Counted from the first letter of the stretch, positions 45,623 to 54,882 are shown. The stretch: 64,000 bases of DNA from Xylanibacter rarus (GCF_001275135.1 NZ_LFQU01000016.1:27853-91852), one strand, 5' to 3'. Program-made: numbers and translations. The notes: generated by a model from the letters alone, not told the origin.

Positions 45623-46594
45623 TTAGTTTATTATGATATTAATAAATTCGTCTTTATTTAAGTTCATTATGACATCATCAAGCTGTTCCGGCAACGCTTT
45701 TTCAATACACTCTTTATCCAATTTTACATTCTTAAGCCGGTTTTTAATGCTTTCGTTTATGTCACCTGTGATTAGGAAATCACCCAATATTTCAATATCT
45801 TTTATTATGCCATTTTTTATATCCATCCTCAACTCAAAATCTCCTGCATGTTCAATTCTTTTACGTTTAATAACAGTATATTTGGGGTTGTTGCCGTAGA
45901 TGAACTCGGTTGAAAGATATTCTTTTTCAATTTCTTTGATTTTTTCGACATCTTCTTCCGTTAGTACAATTTCCTTATCACATAAGTTCTTCTTCACATA
46001 TTCTTTAAATTCATCAATATCAAGGCTGATATAGTCTTTTAGAAGATTTATCCTCTGTCTTATGCTCTTTATTCCTTTGCTCATCAGTTTTTCGTCTGAT
46101 GGAGTAATACTTCCTACCATGTTTTGCATGTCTGTATCATAGAGCATGGTACCATGTACTATATTTCGTCCTGGTATATGATAGAATGCGTTTCCGGATA
46201 CCTTCTTACCATCAATCAGGATGTCATTACGCCCGCTTGTTGTGGCTTCGACGCCTAATTTTCTAAGTAAATGTATTACGGTGTTAATGTATCGGTTGAA
46301 AGTGAAGCCTACACTTTCTTCACTTGTTATGTATGAAAACATGATGTTGCTCATGTCTGCATATACACACCCTCCGCCACTTTTGCGTCTATACATCTTT
46401 ATGCCATTCTTGCGACAATATTCAATGTTTACTTCATTCTCAATCAATTGATTGCGCCCAAATATCACAGATGGCTCAACTTGCCATTGAAAGAAACAAT
46501 CATATTCATTGATGTTTCTGGCTGCGTATTCTTCCATGGCAAGATAAAAAGATAACTGCCTTGTGCTATTCTCCGGTAGAGATATGTATACCAT
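45623..46594 (-). CDS. lplA: Lipoate-protein ligase A
   Basis: A 323-residue ligase that attaches scavenged lipoate to H-protein and other lipoyl domains. The lipoate/ATP site shows YRRKSGGGCVYADMSN and GRNDILIDGKKVSGNA with the conserved catalytic Lys; the C-terminal accessory domain (about 245-320) is present. Heading the gcv operon, it ties cofactor loading to glycine cleavage. No lipA or lipB is near, which suggests dependence on lipoate uptake. Confidence 0.93.
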   Translation of the reverse strand: MVYISLPENSTRQLSFYLAMEEYAARNINEYDCFFQWQVEPSVIFGRNQLIENEVNIEYCRKNGIKMYRRKSGGGCVYADMSNIMFSYITSEESVGFTFNRYINTVIHLLRKLGVEATTSGRNDILIDGKKVSGNAFYHIPGRNIVHGTMLYDTDMQNMVGSITPSDEKLMSKGIKSIRQRINLLKDYISLDIDEFKEYVKKNLCDKEIVLTEEDVEKIKEIEKEYLSTEFIYGNNPKYTVIKRKRIEHAGDFELRMDIKNGIIKDIEILGDFLITGDINESIKNRLKNVKLDKECIEKALPEQLDDVIMNLNKDEFINIIIN

Positions 46595-46709
46595 ATAATT
46601 GTTGTCTTTCTTTTTAAGGTTTCTTCTGCAAGTATGTAGTGGCTTAAGTCACTATTTTTCATGCAGATTTTAGGTTCTAAACTTGAATAGGATAATTTTA
46701 AATCCTATA

Positions 46710-46717
46710 CAAAGATA
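46710..46717 (-). promoter_or_regulatory. -7 element of the lplA-gcv operon
   Basis: TATCTTTG on the minus strand (plus-strand CAAAGATA), with TTGTTG about 20 bp upstream. Leader about 110 nt; it shows small hairpins but no glycine-riboswitch pattern. Confidence 0.6.
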
Positions 46718-46749
46718 AATAATTAATTGTTTATCAACAAGCATGTGAT

Positions 46750-47040
46750 GAAAAAATAATAGAAAATTAAACTTTTGTAATAAAACATCTTTTGCCATAA
46801 TCATTTTTTACACCTTAGTAAGATTGATAATTTGACACAATTAACTTGATTGTCGCTAGAAACGTGAAAATTGTATTTTCCATGACTGTTAATGTGATAT
46901 CATAATACGTATTTGATGTATCAAAGTGTAAATTTATATATTTGATTTGATATATGTGTTATTTGGGTACGCACAGTAATATATAAGATAAAAATAAGTA
47001 TATATTATTTATTTGAGATTTATTATGGATAGTTTTTGTC
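46750..47040. other. Intergenic region between lplA promoter and DUF1847 gene end
   Basis: AT-rich sequence without a gene, RNA or repeat that I can recognise. Confidence 0.3.
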
Positions 47041-47048
47041 AATAATAC

Positions 47049-47094
47049 GAGGGCGTGTCAAAATGTATGTTAATGTACATTTTGACACGCCCTC
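47049..47094. terminator. Strong terminator of the DUF1847 gene
   Basis: A perfect 19-bp stem (47049-47067 with 47076-47094; arm starts GAGGGCGTGTC) with an 8-nt loop, the longest perfect hairpin in the window. Its right arm overlaps the gene's stop codon. Confidence 0.85.
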
Positions 47095-47743
47095 ATTCAA
47101 TAGCTTTTTTAAAGAATTTTTTGTAGTAGTATGAATTTGCTGTATATAATGCTGCTGCAGGATTGTTTCCTGTGACACGGTCTTTAGTTACAAGTGTTGT
47201 TACATAAGCGTTGGAGTATTTATAAAATAGGCTGTCGTGACCAACGCATAATCCGATAACAACATTTAGATCTGTGTTGGCTTGATTGAGCAAGCGGGCT
47301 TGTAATATAGGATTGCACATAGCAGCACCGATATTTTCACATTCAGAAGGTATTCCGACCGACGTTTTAGACTGCCCGGCAACTTTACAAATAACAGCAA
47401 ATGGCTCAAATCCATTTGCGCGCAATATCTTTGCAAAGATACGTGCTTCATTAATTAAACCGATACAGTTGGCTATGCCGATACGTTTTGCATTTATTTT
47501 ATGTGCAAATTCCATAATTTCTTGCACTCTTGTCCATTTGCAATACCCTTCATATTCTACTTCGGCACTTGCAATCATTATGGCTTTATTGTTGGATTCC
47601 TCATATTTTTCCAATGCCCATAACCTGTCGCTTTCATCCAAATTTGTTGTAAGACAGAATTCTGGATATGTACGATTTTTATATTTGCAGTTTTGTGTGC
47701 CGCAATCCACGCAACTATGCTCATTATTTATTCCTTTTTCCAT
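47093..47743 (-). CDS. DUF1847 family protein
   Basis: A 216-residue protein with an N-terminal Cys cluster (SCVDCGTQNC and PEFC) that could bind a metal or FeS centre, and later Cys residues in KRIGIANCIGL, GFEPFAVICK and GLCVGHDSLF. This matches DUF1847, found in anaerobes; no function is established. The frame is open to 47776, but that TTG codon lies in the TACTTTTG promoter element (plus-strand CAAAAGTA 47774-47781), so the ATG at 47743 is chosen. Monocistronic. Confidence 0.85.
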   Translation of the reverse strand: MEKGINNEHSCVDCGTQNCKYKNRTYPEFCLTTNLDESDRLWALEKYEESNNKAIMIASAEVEYEGYCKWTRVQEIMEFAHKINAKRIGIANCIGLINEARIFAKILRANGFEPFAVICKVAGQSKTSVGIPSECENIGAAMCNPILQARLLNQANTDLNVVIGLCVGHDSLFYKYSNAYVTTLVTKDRVTGNNPAAALYTANSYYYKKFFKKAIE

Positions 47744-47773
47744 GCTGTCTATATATTTAAATTTTGCTGATGG

Positions 47774-47781
47774 CAAAAGTA
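47774..47781 (-). promoter_or_regulatory. -7 element of the DUF1847 gene
   Basis: TACTTTTG on the minus strand, 31 nt upstream of the ATG at 47743. Confidence 0.65.
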
Positions 47782-47799
47782 CATTATTTATTTCGTATC

Positions 47800-48416
47800 T
47801 ATATCATTATTTTGTAATTTGTTTGAACATCAATACTCGATAATAAATATTTTCTGTGCATGTATTTTTTTGCTTATAGTCCGTATTGGATTGATAATAT
47901 GCTCATCCCGTTTCTTTGATCTATTATGATATTTGCAACACACTTTTTCCTTAAATATCATAATGACAATAATAACGTGCAGTTGCTTTCCATCTGATTT
48001 CCTATAAAGCTTTCAGATTGAGATATTTGAAAATATAAATCATTTGTCTGTAAAAATCGTCTTTCTATGTGTGCATAAGCAAGCGTTTGATTTACAGAGG
48101 ATTATATGATTTTATGAATTTATGTGCAATAAAATAAGCCTGATATTATGCAAAAATGACCTTATTTTAATATGAAAACTTGCCTATGTACACTATTAAA
48201 ACTACTGAATTGAATCATAAAAGTGGCTGAATTGCATTATAAAAGTATGCCATTTATTTAATAACGTAAATATATTTTACCTAATCAGCATATTTTAAGG
48301 TTCTTGTTTTTCTAATTTTGCAGGAATTTATGACAAAACGAGAATGACATAATAACAGTAAAAACGTCGTCTCATGTATCAAAAAGAAAATTTAAATTTA
48401 GCTTTCTGTATTAAAA
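47800..48416. other. Long intergenic region with a hairpin and a short tandem repeat
   Basis: No gene seen. ATTATGATATTT (47923-47934) pairs perfectly with AAATATCATAAT (47953-47964). Two 22-bp direct repeats (48205-48226 and 48227-48248, 18 of 22 identical, starting CTGAATTG) follow. The rest is unremarkable AT-rich DNA. Confidence 0.4.
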
Positions 48417-49520
48417 TTAATGTCTGACATTACGGCAGTCCCACGTGATATATTTTTGAGAAAGCTTTCCTATCTTACCTATGACTCTTTTCTCTTGCTT
48501 AATTATTTCTTTGGGCCAGCCGTCATAGAAATAGTCTATTGAAAGATAAGTATTATATAGTAAATCATCTGATACCTGCTTATCAAAATTTTCATCCATA
48601 TCCTCTTTAACCTCATTAAATTTATCTTCATCCAAATAAGCACTGGCCACCCCTTCGATTATAGCCTTTATGTCATCTTTCGGAATGTATTTGTTAACGT
48701 CGACCACGATTCTGTAGTCATAAGTTTCATTGTTTTCCGAAACAGACACATAGGAGTCTGTTTCATAATCATCTTCAGTGGCATCTGAATGATTTGTTAT
48801 ACTGACGATGTTATATGTCGTCCCGTAATGTTTAAACATCAACTCAAGTTCATCTATATATCCTTGTACAAGTCTATCCGCGTCAACATCTTTTAATAAA
48901 GTTTTAAGATCAATACCTGCAACAGCCAAACTATCAATGATAGACATCTCTTTAATAGTTTCCATGAAAAGCTGCTTTGACTGCTTTTTTATCTCATTAA
49001 GGTTATCATATTTGATAATTTTGCCATATATGTCTGTCCTGAATTTTATGGTTGTGCCTTTTATTGCTTCTTTATATTTATCAAGTGCCTCATTTAGGAG
49101 ATTTTGTTTCCATGAATCTTTAACAGAATCAGTTTTAAAGTCAAGAAAGGAATATTCCATATCATATCCCTTCTTGGTGGAGTCTGTTACGGTTATCATA
49201 ATTTTAGTATTTATTCCGGCTGTCTTTATTGTGTCACCTTTTCTTATATCCCATGTGCTCTCATTTATCCAATATGTCATGGTGTCATTTTTATTAAACC
49301 ATGCGATTACCGACACTACTGAGTCTTCATTCTGTGCTACAGAATCTTCTCTTTCATCTGCAAGTCTTTTATGTGGCATAGATGTGAAAGAGAATAGCAT
49401 TGCCATAGTTCCGATAATTATAAAGAAGAAGAATATTCTTCTGACTATAAAATTTATATGTGAGGACGTTGCATATTTTTCCGTCAATTGCAGTATTTTA
49501 CTTTTTGCTATGTTCATCAT
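48417..49520 (-). CDS. Membrane-anchored envelope protein of unknown function
   Basis: 367 residues. One hydrophobic helix at about residues 28-45 (preceded by KYATSSHINFIVRR, so N-terminus inside) anchors a large periplasmic part. The latter has a repeated theme of threonine/tyrosine-rich beta segments (TMTYWINESTWDIRKGD, MEYSFLDFKTD) and acidic stretches, and I recognise no family. It is transcribed alone, convergent to nothing. Likely a real gene: long, with no competing frame of similar quality. Confidence 0.75.
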   Translation of the reverse strand: MMNIAKSKILQLTEKYATSSHINFIVRRIFFFFIIIGTMAMLFSFTSMPHKRLADEREDSVAQNEDSVVSVIAWFNKNDTMTYWINESTWDIRKGDTIKTAGINTKIMITVTDSTKKGYDMEYSFLDFKTDSVKDSWKQNLLNEALDKYKEAIKGTTIKFRTDIYGKIIKYDNLNEIKKQSKQLFMETIKEMSIIDSLAVAGIDLKTLLKDVDADRLVQGYIDELELMFKHYGTTYNIVSITNHSDATEDDYETDSYVSVSENNETYDYRIVVDVNKYIPKDDIKAIIEGVASAYLDEDKFNEVKEDMDENFDKQVSDDLLYNTYLSIDYFYDGWPKEIIKQEKRVIGKIGKLSQKYITWDCRNVRH

Positions 49521-49774
49521 GGAGTCCGCTTATTAATTTCTACAAAGATATGATTAAAATTTATTTTTAGCAATAATAATGATAATTTATTGGATTTGAT
49601 GTGTATTTTTATTCATTAAGTACATTTTATACTTTATATATGTTGCCATACCATCTGCTATTTCTTGATATAGCTCATTATCTTGCAACATTCTGTATAA
49701 AAATTTTATAAATTTCAAATGAACAATGATATTCTTCTAAAGAACGTTATTTGCAAATAATGAAGATATAAAAA
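49521..49774. other. Intergenic gap upstream of unknown envelope protein gene
   Basis: AT-rich, no gene seen; the terminator of the TPR/M64 pair closes it on the right. Confidence 0.3.
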
Positions 49775-49812
49775 GATATTGCCGGATATGCACAAACATA
49801 TCCGGCAATATC
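49775..49812 (-). terminator. Terminator of the M64 peptidase-TPR operon
   Basis: GATATTGCCGGATAT (49775-49789) pairs perfectly with ATATCCGGCAATATC (49798-49812), an 8-nt loop, then T-rich on the minus strand. Confidence 0.88.
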
Positions 49813-49824
49813 TTTAAATTGTAA

Positions 49825-50412
49825 TTATAGCTTGCCTGCATTTTCCTCACATCCTTTAATCATCTTATCGAGCTGAGCCATTCTTGTAGTTTTCTGCCCT
49901 GCATTGAAAGTGGTGTAATAGCTCATGGCGGACTTGAAATATTCAGCTGCACATTCCCATTTGCTGTTAAACATATAGCAGAAGCCAAGCCTGTAGTATA
50001 TGTCGCCTTTTTCTTCATTGCAGCAAACCAGCAGTTTCTTTTCGTATAAAGGAATTGCTTTTTCATACTCGTTAAGCATGAAATGGCTTTCAGCGGCAAC
50101 ATTATAATAGACACTTCTCTCTGCAGGCGAATATACATCGAGCTGATTTATCGTTTCATCAAGATAACTGCACGCTTTTTCATAATCGAATTCATGAAAG
50201 TAGCAGACGCCCAAATATGCCTTGAACCTAGGATTTAGATTATACTTTTCATCAAGCTTTTTCAGTAGCAACAATGCCTCATGATATTTTTCACCTGCAA
50301 AATAGTCTAAGGCACGTTCCAATATTTTTGAGTCTGATTTGTCGCTTTGTCCGACAGCATAATGACTTTGCAATGTTAGTAATGAGAATATCAGAATCAG
50401 TAAATATCTCAT
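49825..50412 (-). CDS. Exported TPR-repeat protein
   Basis: 195 residues with a signal peptide (cleavage near residue 21, YAVGQ) and about four tetratricopeptide repeats (ALDYFAGEKYHEALLLLKKL; AYLGVCYFHEFDYEKACSYL; AESHFMLNEYEKAIPLYEKK; YRLGFCYMFNSKWECAAEYF). Probably a protein-binding periplasmic scaffold. Its ATG overlaps the stop of the M64 peptidase gene (ATGA), so the two are translated together and may work as a pair. Confidence 0.85.
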   Translation of the reverse strand: MRYLLILIFSLLTLQSHYAVGQSDKSDSKILERALDYFAGEKYHEALLLLKKLDEKYNLNPRFKAYLGVCYFHEFDYEKACSYLDETINQLDVYSPAERSVYYNVAAESHFMLNEYEKAIPLYEKKLLVCCNEEKGDIYYRLGFCYMFNSKWECAAEYFKSAMSYYTTFNAGQKTTRMAQLDKMIKGCEENAGKL

Positions 50413-51707
50413 TTTGTATAAAAGTCAATCAAGTTGGTTAGGGCATTACGGCAGACGATGCAAAATTCAGGATTTTCGTTTGTGCGCATTCTGCAGTCCT
50501 GTACGCCTCGGTAAACACCTTTGAGACTATAACCGGCCCCTTCAAATAGTCCGACCCTGTTTTGTATTGTTTGTGGATCTGTACTTTCTGGAGTTGGGGT
50601 AGGGGTTCCTGGCTTTATAAGGTTCTCCCATTTGCCGTGAAAGTCTTTCAGTGTGGTGATATTGGGTTCCCATGGCTCTACGTCATGAGGATACATCGGT
50701 ATCTGTTCTTGCTCGTAAGCATACTCGTCGCCAAGTCCTCCGAAACTGTGGCCAAACTCATGTACAACGACCGGTTTGAATTGTTTGTGATGTGTCATTG
50801 ACAGAACATAAGAGTTGAGAATACCGCCGCCGCCATATTCGTTTGTATTTGTCAATATGATGATATGCTCGTAAGGGATGCCTGCAAGCCAATCATGGAG
50901 TTCTTTAATATTTAAGGTCGTAAGATATCTGTTACTGTAGAATGTGTCGAAATGAGAGTGCAGTGCCGTATTCTTCCATATACCCTTTGAAGGTTCGCTT
51001 GTTCCGCTTTCCTTTGATTCTGATTCTACTGCTACTATATTAAAACACTTACGTTTAGACTTAAAAGGCTCATGGGCAAAGAGTGCTTCTGTGGCAATAT
51101 TTACATCGTTGAGAAAAACATTCATCTCATCTTTTGTGTATCCTTCGGCAACAAATGCAATATGGATACATTTTGTTGTGTCAGCTGCCTGCTGGATAAC
51201 TTTATATGGAGTTATATCATGCTCACCAATGTGCCTTATAAGTATGTCGGAAGGAGCAACTGTGTGTGTAAACGTAGCACTTTTTTCACGCCTGTTATTA
51301 TATAAATCAACTGTAATATCGATGGTGTCCTTGGGCATTGGTACAAGGAAAACATTCTCAAATGATTTGCTTGTAGTTTTTGCCTCATAATATGACAGCC
51401 ATTCTTGAAACAGGGTAGAGAAGGAGTTTCTGTATATGATTTTGTCCGAATTATGTGGTCTGACTGTTATTTGACCATTGCCTTCAACGGGAACCTGGGC
51501 CAACCTTTGCCTTTTGCCATACCATCGTGGCATAGTGTTTAGTTTGTCTAGACTTATAGTCTGTTGCTTTGCGTTGCCTGAAAATATATAATCTATTCTC
51601 AGGGTCTTATCTGTAAAATACTCGTCAAATGTCTGACAAAATCCGTTCGTGGCACAGAATAGGAGCATTGACAATATCGTTAAAATATTTACGCTATATT
51701 TTTTCAT
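50409..51707 (-). CDS. Secreted M64-family metallopeptidase
   Basis: 432 residues with a signal peptide (to about residue 24, GFCQ), an N-terminal beta domain of the peptidase M64 type (about 30-165) and a catalytic domain with the zinc motif VVHEFGHSFGGLGDEY (HExxHxxxxxxD). The family includes the IgA1 peptidase of Clostridium ramosum, but most Bacteroidota members have unknown substrates. It precedes the TPR gene in the same unit. Confidence 0.92.
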   Translation of the reverse strand: MKKYSVNILTILSMLLFCATNGFCQTFDEYFTDKTLRIDYIFSGNAKQQTISLDKLNTMPRWYGKRQRLAQVPVEGNGQITVRPHNSDKIIYRNSFSTLFQEWLSYYEAKTTSKSFENVFLVPMPKDTIDITVDLYNNRREKSATFTHTVAPSDILIRHIGEHDITPYKVIQQAADTTKCIHIAFVAEGYTKDEMNVFLNDVNIATEALFAHEPFKSKRKCFNIVAVESESKESGTSEPSKGIWKNTALHSHFDTFYSNRYLTTLNIKELHDWLAGIPYEHIIILTNTNEYGGGGILNSYVLSMTHHKQFKPVVVHEFGHSFGGLGDEYAYEQEQIPMYPHDVEPWEPNITTLKDFHGKWENLIKPGTPTPTPESTDPQTIQNRVGLFEGAGYSLKGVYRGVQDCRMRTNENPEFCIVCRNALTNLIDFYTK

Positions 51708-51763
51708 AATATATTATGTAAAAAGTTTATATTCAATCATTTAAGTTATTTCGTCTGCAACTT

Positions 51764-52147
51764 TCAGAAAGGACATTCTTTCATCAATTCCTTCACGTAT
51801 CCGCGTGTCCAGTCTTTGTCGTGCAGTCTTTTATCTCCATATAGCAGGATGTCAATGTCAATCTTTACAATATTCTTGTCTTTCTCATCATTTTTCCTGC
51901 CACAGATACATTCAATTTCTTTTATGCTGCGTTCCACTTCATCAAGTCCGCATGAAGTATGGGTGAACAGCATGCAATTAAGAAATTTATCCGATTTTAT
52001 GTCTACAGGATTGGTCCACATCTGTCTGCTGAAAACAATATCGTTTTTGGCGAACATCTTGTTTAGCAGCGATATTGCTTCTATGATGTTTCGCTCCTGA
52101 TCGTAATTGCTTCCAAGCGACAATATCAGTTTCTTGTTCTCGGTCAT
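51764..52147 (-). CDS. folK: 6-hydroxymethyl-7,8-dihydropterin pyrophosphokinase
   Basis: FolK transfers pyrophosphate from ATP to hydroxymethyl-dihydropterin in folate synthesis. Seen are LILSLGSNYDQERNI at the start and VKIDIDILLYGDKR, the Mg-binding DxD region. From the ATG at 52147 it has 127 residues, short against the usual 150-160: it ends soon after the catalytic strand. The conserved RPRWxPR just before the DxD reads KNDEKDKNI here, an unusual change, so activity is less certain. An upstream ATG at 52180 is possible. The -7 element TAATTTTG lies on the minus strand at 52234-52241. Confidence 0.75.
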   Translation of the reverse strand: MTENKKLILSLGSNYDQERNIIEAISLLNKMFAKNDIVFSRQMWTNPVDIKSDKFLNCMLFTHTSCGLDEVERSIKEIECICGRKNDEKDKNIVKIDIDILLYGDKRLHDKDWTRGYVKELMKECPF

Positions 52148-52233
52148 GAGTTTGAAATATTGTTGATGTGCTGTGAGCATACACTTTAAATGCACGCTTT
52201 TGTTTCACAAGACACGCAAGTTAATCATAATTG

Positions 52234-52241
52234 CAAAATTA
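52234..52241 (-). promoter_or_regulatory. -7 element upstream of folK
   Basis: TAATTTTG on the minus strand (plus-strand CAAAATTA), about 87 nt before the ATG at 52147. Confidence 0.5.
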
Positions 52242-52320
52242 ATGCAATTTTGACTAAAAGCAAAATAAAAGAGAACTAAAAGACATTTTGTGTTTATGCC
52301 GGAAAATATAAAATATAAGA

Positions 52321-52453
52321 AAGGATGCATAAGAACAAATATTTTTATGAAATCAGGCATGTAACATGCTAATCATATCTGATTCCGAATTGCAATTTGT
52401 ACTTAGCCTAGAATTGCCAAATCTGTTTTTATTTATTGCTCTTATGCATCCTT
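52321..52453. repeat. Long-range 14-bp inverted repeat between TonB receptor and folK
   Basis: AAGGATGCATAAGA (52321-52334) and TCTTATGCATCCTT (52440-52453) are perfect complements 105 nt apart. Inner palindromes include GCATGT-AACATGC near 52364 and AATTGCAATT near 52390. It lies 4 nt after the receptor stop codon and may be a terminator with a large folded loop or a small non-coding element. Confidence 0.6.
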
Positions 52454-52457
52454 GTTT

Positions 52458-54833
52458 TTAAAATTCAAATGACGCTTTGATGTTTATCTGCCGTCCGGTA
52501 AGGTAATTAGGTACGGCATACTGTTGATTGGTTACGTCTGTAATCCAATAATATGAATTGACGTTATTTATACCCAAAAGATTAAGACAGTCAATACCGA
52601 GCCATATATTCTTGAAAATAGACTTGCGGTCACCTTTCTCATTGTTCAAAAGCCTGTAACTCATACCGATATCTGCACGTTTATACGCTGGGGCACGGAA
52701 AGGCTGCTCGTCAAGTTGTCTGTGAGGTGCACCGAAAGGAAGACCATCGGCAAATGCCAATTTAAGTGACATCCGCCATCTGTCTGTTCCAGGGAAGTAA
52801 TCGGTAAAGAATAGATTTAACGAATATCTTTGGTCTGTTGGCAGAGGTATACTCTTTCCGTTAATATTTATTCTGGTGTTCATTAGCGAAAGGCTTACCC
52901 ATGAGTCTGTACCAGGTACAAATTCTCCGTAAAGTTTTAAATCAAGTCCCATGGCATGTCCGCTGCATTGCTGGCTGGCATCGTACACAATCTTTACGTT
53001 GTCTACCGTGTAAGGAACAAGATTCGACAAGGCCTTATAGTAAGCTTCTGCTGTAAACTTATACGGACGATCCTTCATCTTGAAGCGATAGTCAAAGCCT
53101 GCAATAAAATGAATAGAGCGCTGGCTCTTTATCTTATTGTTCAGAGTGGCGTATGTTATTCCGTTTATAGTTGTTGTGTCTCGGAGCTCCTTGTAGAATG
53201 GTGCCTGATAATAGATACCCGTGGCAAATCTCATTGTTACGTCATGATTGAACGCCGGAACTATACCTAGAGATATTCGTGGACTAATGATGCTTTCTTT
53301 ATTAAAGTTCCAATGACTAAATCTTATTCCGTAATTAAGCGTAAAGAATGTATGTTCACCTTTGCTGCTGAAACGCCATGTGTCTTGTATGTAAGTCTCC
53401 AGTCTGTTTGCATCAAGCGTATTTTTCGCTTTTAGAGAATAAATCATATAAAGATCTTCACCCGTGTGAGGGATGCTATAACCGCTTGAATCACGCATTT
53501 CATATTCCTTGCTGTCTTCAGTTATATTTTCTATTCTGTAAGTCAGTCCGGCTTGGATGTCATGCTTCTTTGTTTTATGTTCAAGAGCAAACTTTATGCT
53601 TTTGACAGTCGCTTTAAGGTAGTTGCGTGCATGCTCCATATATGTACCAACGCCAAGGTTTTCGCTCGTTTCTGTCTGTGTTAGCCAATACTGGCCTTGT
53701 ATATCATATCTTTCTTGCTCATTAGTATGAAAAGCAGATGCGATAAGTGATAACTTTGTTTTCTCGCCAAACTTTCTTGATATACTCAATGAACCGAAAT
53801 ATGTGCGGAATACGTCTTTTTCCTGACCATCGAAGAACACCTTGAACGATTTGACATTCTCCATTGTGCCAAATTTTGTTTCGCGGTCTTCCGGATAAAA
53901 GTTATAATGGTTTTCTGAGATGTCACCGATAACCTCTATCGACCAATTTTTTGTCGGTTCATAAGTAAGATACGTCTGATAATCTAGGAAGTTAGGCTGA
54001 TATTCTCCTTTTGTATCAAGTGAACCAAGAAGATATTTGTTTGTCTTGTATCTGATGCCGTTGCTCCATGAAAACTTCTTTGTGCTAAAGCCAACAAATG
54101 CACTGGCGCCAAGAAGATTGGCTGCAACGTTAGCTTCAAACTTCTTGGGCTTCTTGTATTTTATATCAAGAACAGACGACATCTTATCACCATATCTTGC
54201 CTCGAAACCACCTGTTGAGAAGCCAATTGATTCAACCATGTCAGGATTGATTATTGACAAACCTTCCTGTTGACCACTTCTTACCAGGAAAGGCCGGTAA
54301 ATTTCTACATTGTTAATATATACACTATTCTCATCAAAGCTTCCACCTCGCACGTTATATTGTGAAGAAAGCTCACTATGTGTGGATACACCGGCTTGTG
54401 ATTGAATAAGCTCTTCAACGGCATTACCTGTAACGCTTGGAGTATTCTTTATATCCTTAGTTTCAAGCTGTTGGGTGCTTCCGGTCTGCCTCTTTTTTTC
54501 TGTGACAGTTATTCCGGCGAGTTGATTATCGTCATATAGCTGAATCAGAAGAGTCTGTTTTCCTCTTGGGCGTCTTAATACTCGCGTTTTTGTCTTATAG
54601 CCAACCATGGAGAATCTGACAACAACACTGTCAGCTGAGCGCAGTTGTATCGAGAATTCTCCTTTCAGATTAGTCATTGTCATTTTTCCCTGCTCAATTA
54701 CAGAAACAGTTGCCAATTCCACAGGACTCATGTTGCTGTCAGTAACCTTTCCCTGCAGGGTGAACGTCTGCGCCTTTATGCTTATAACGCATAAAAGCAT
54801 CAATAATGTTATATATAATTGTTTTATTTTCAT
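52458..54833 (-). CDS. TonB-dependent outer-membrane receptor
   Basis: 791 residues: signal peptide (to about residue 21), a carboxypeptidase-regulatory-like N-terminal domain (GKVTDSNMSPVELATVSV, about 25-105), a plug domain (VEELIQSQAGVSTHSELSSQYNVRGGS, GFSTGGFEARYGDKMSSVLDI) and a 22-strand-type barrel ending in the C-terminal aromatic signature KASFEF. No SusD partner lies next to it, so it is not a typical glycan receptor; substrate unknown (metal chelate, vitamin or peptide possible). Confidence 0.93.
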   Translation of the reverse strand: MKIKQLYITLLMLLCVISIKAQTFTLQGKVTDSNMSPVELATVSVIEQGKMTMTNLKGEFSIQLRSADSVVVRFSMVGYKTKTRVLRRPRGKQTLLIQLYDDNQLAGITVTEKKRQTGSTQQLETKDIKNTPSVTGNAVEELIQSQAGVSTHSELSSQYNVRGGSFDENSVYINNVEIYRPFLVRSGQQEGLSIINPDMVESIGFSTGGFEARYGDKMSSVLDIKYKKPKKFEANVAANLLGASAFVGFSTKKFSWSNGIRYKTNKYLLGSLDTKGEYQPNFLDYQTYLTYEPTKNWSIEVIGDISENHYNFYPEDRETKFGTMENVKSFKVFFDGQEKDVFRTYFGSLSISRKFGEKTKLSLIASAFHTNEQERYDIQGQYWLTQTETSENLGVGTYMEHARNYLKATVKSIKFALEHKTKKHDIQAGLTYRIENITEDSKEYEMRDSSGYSIPHTGEDLYMIYSLKAKNTLDANRLETYIQDTWRFSSKGEHTFFTLNYGIRFSHWNFNKESIISPRISLGIVPAFNHDVTMRFATGIYYQAPFYKELRDTTTINGITYATLNNKIKSQRSIHFIAGFDYRFKMKDRPYKFTAEAYYKALSNLVPYTVDNVKIVYDASQQCSGHAMGLDLKLYGEFVPGTDSWVSLSLMNTRININGKSIPLPTDQRYSLNLFFTDYFPGTDRWRMSLKLAFADGLPFGAPHRQLDEQPFRAPAYKRADIGMSYRLLNNEKGDRKSIFKNIWLGIDCLNLLGINNVNSYYWITDVTNQQYAVPNYLTGRQINIKASFEF

Positions 54834-54882
54834 CTCGTATATAACGAGGATTGTTCACGATTATTGTTTTCAGCAGGTATGA

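Noticed and set aside
46595-46703. Glycine riboswitch in the leader of the lplA-gcv operon
   Set aside because: The leader has small hairpins but none of the tandem aptamer core features expected; no support.
48205-48248. CRISPR array
   Set aside because: Only two imperfect adjacent 22-bp units without spacers and no cas genes.
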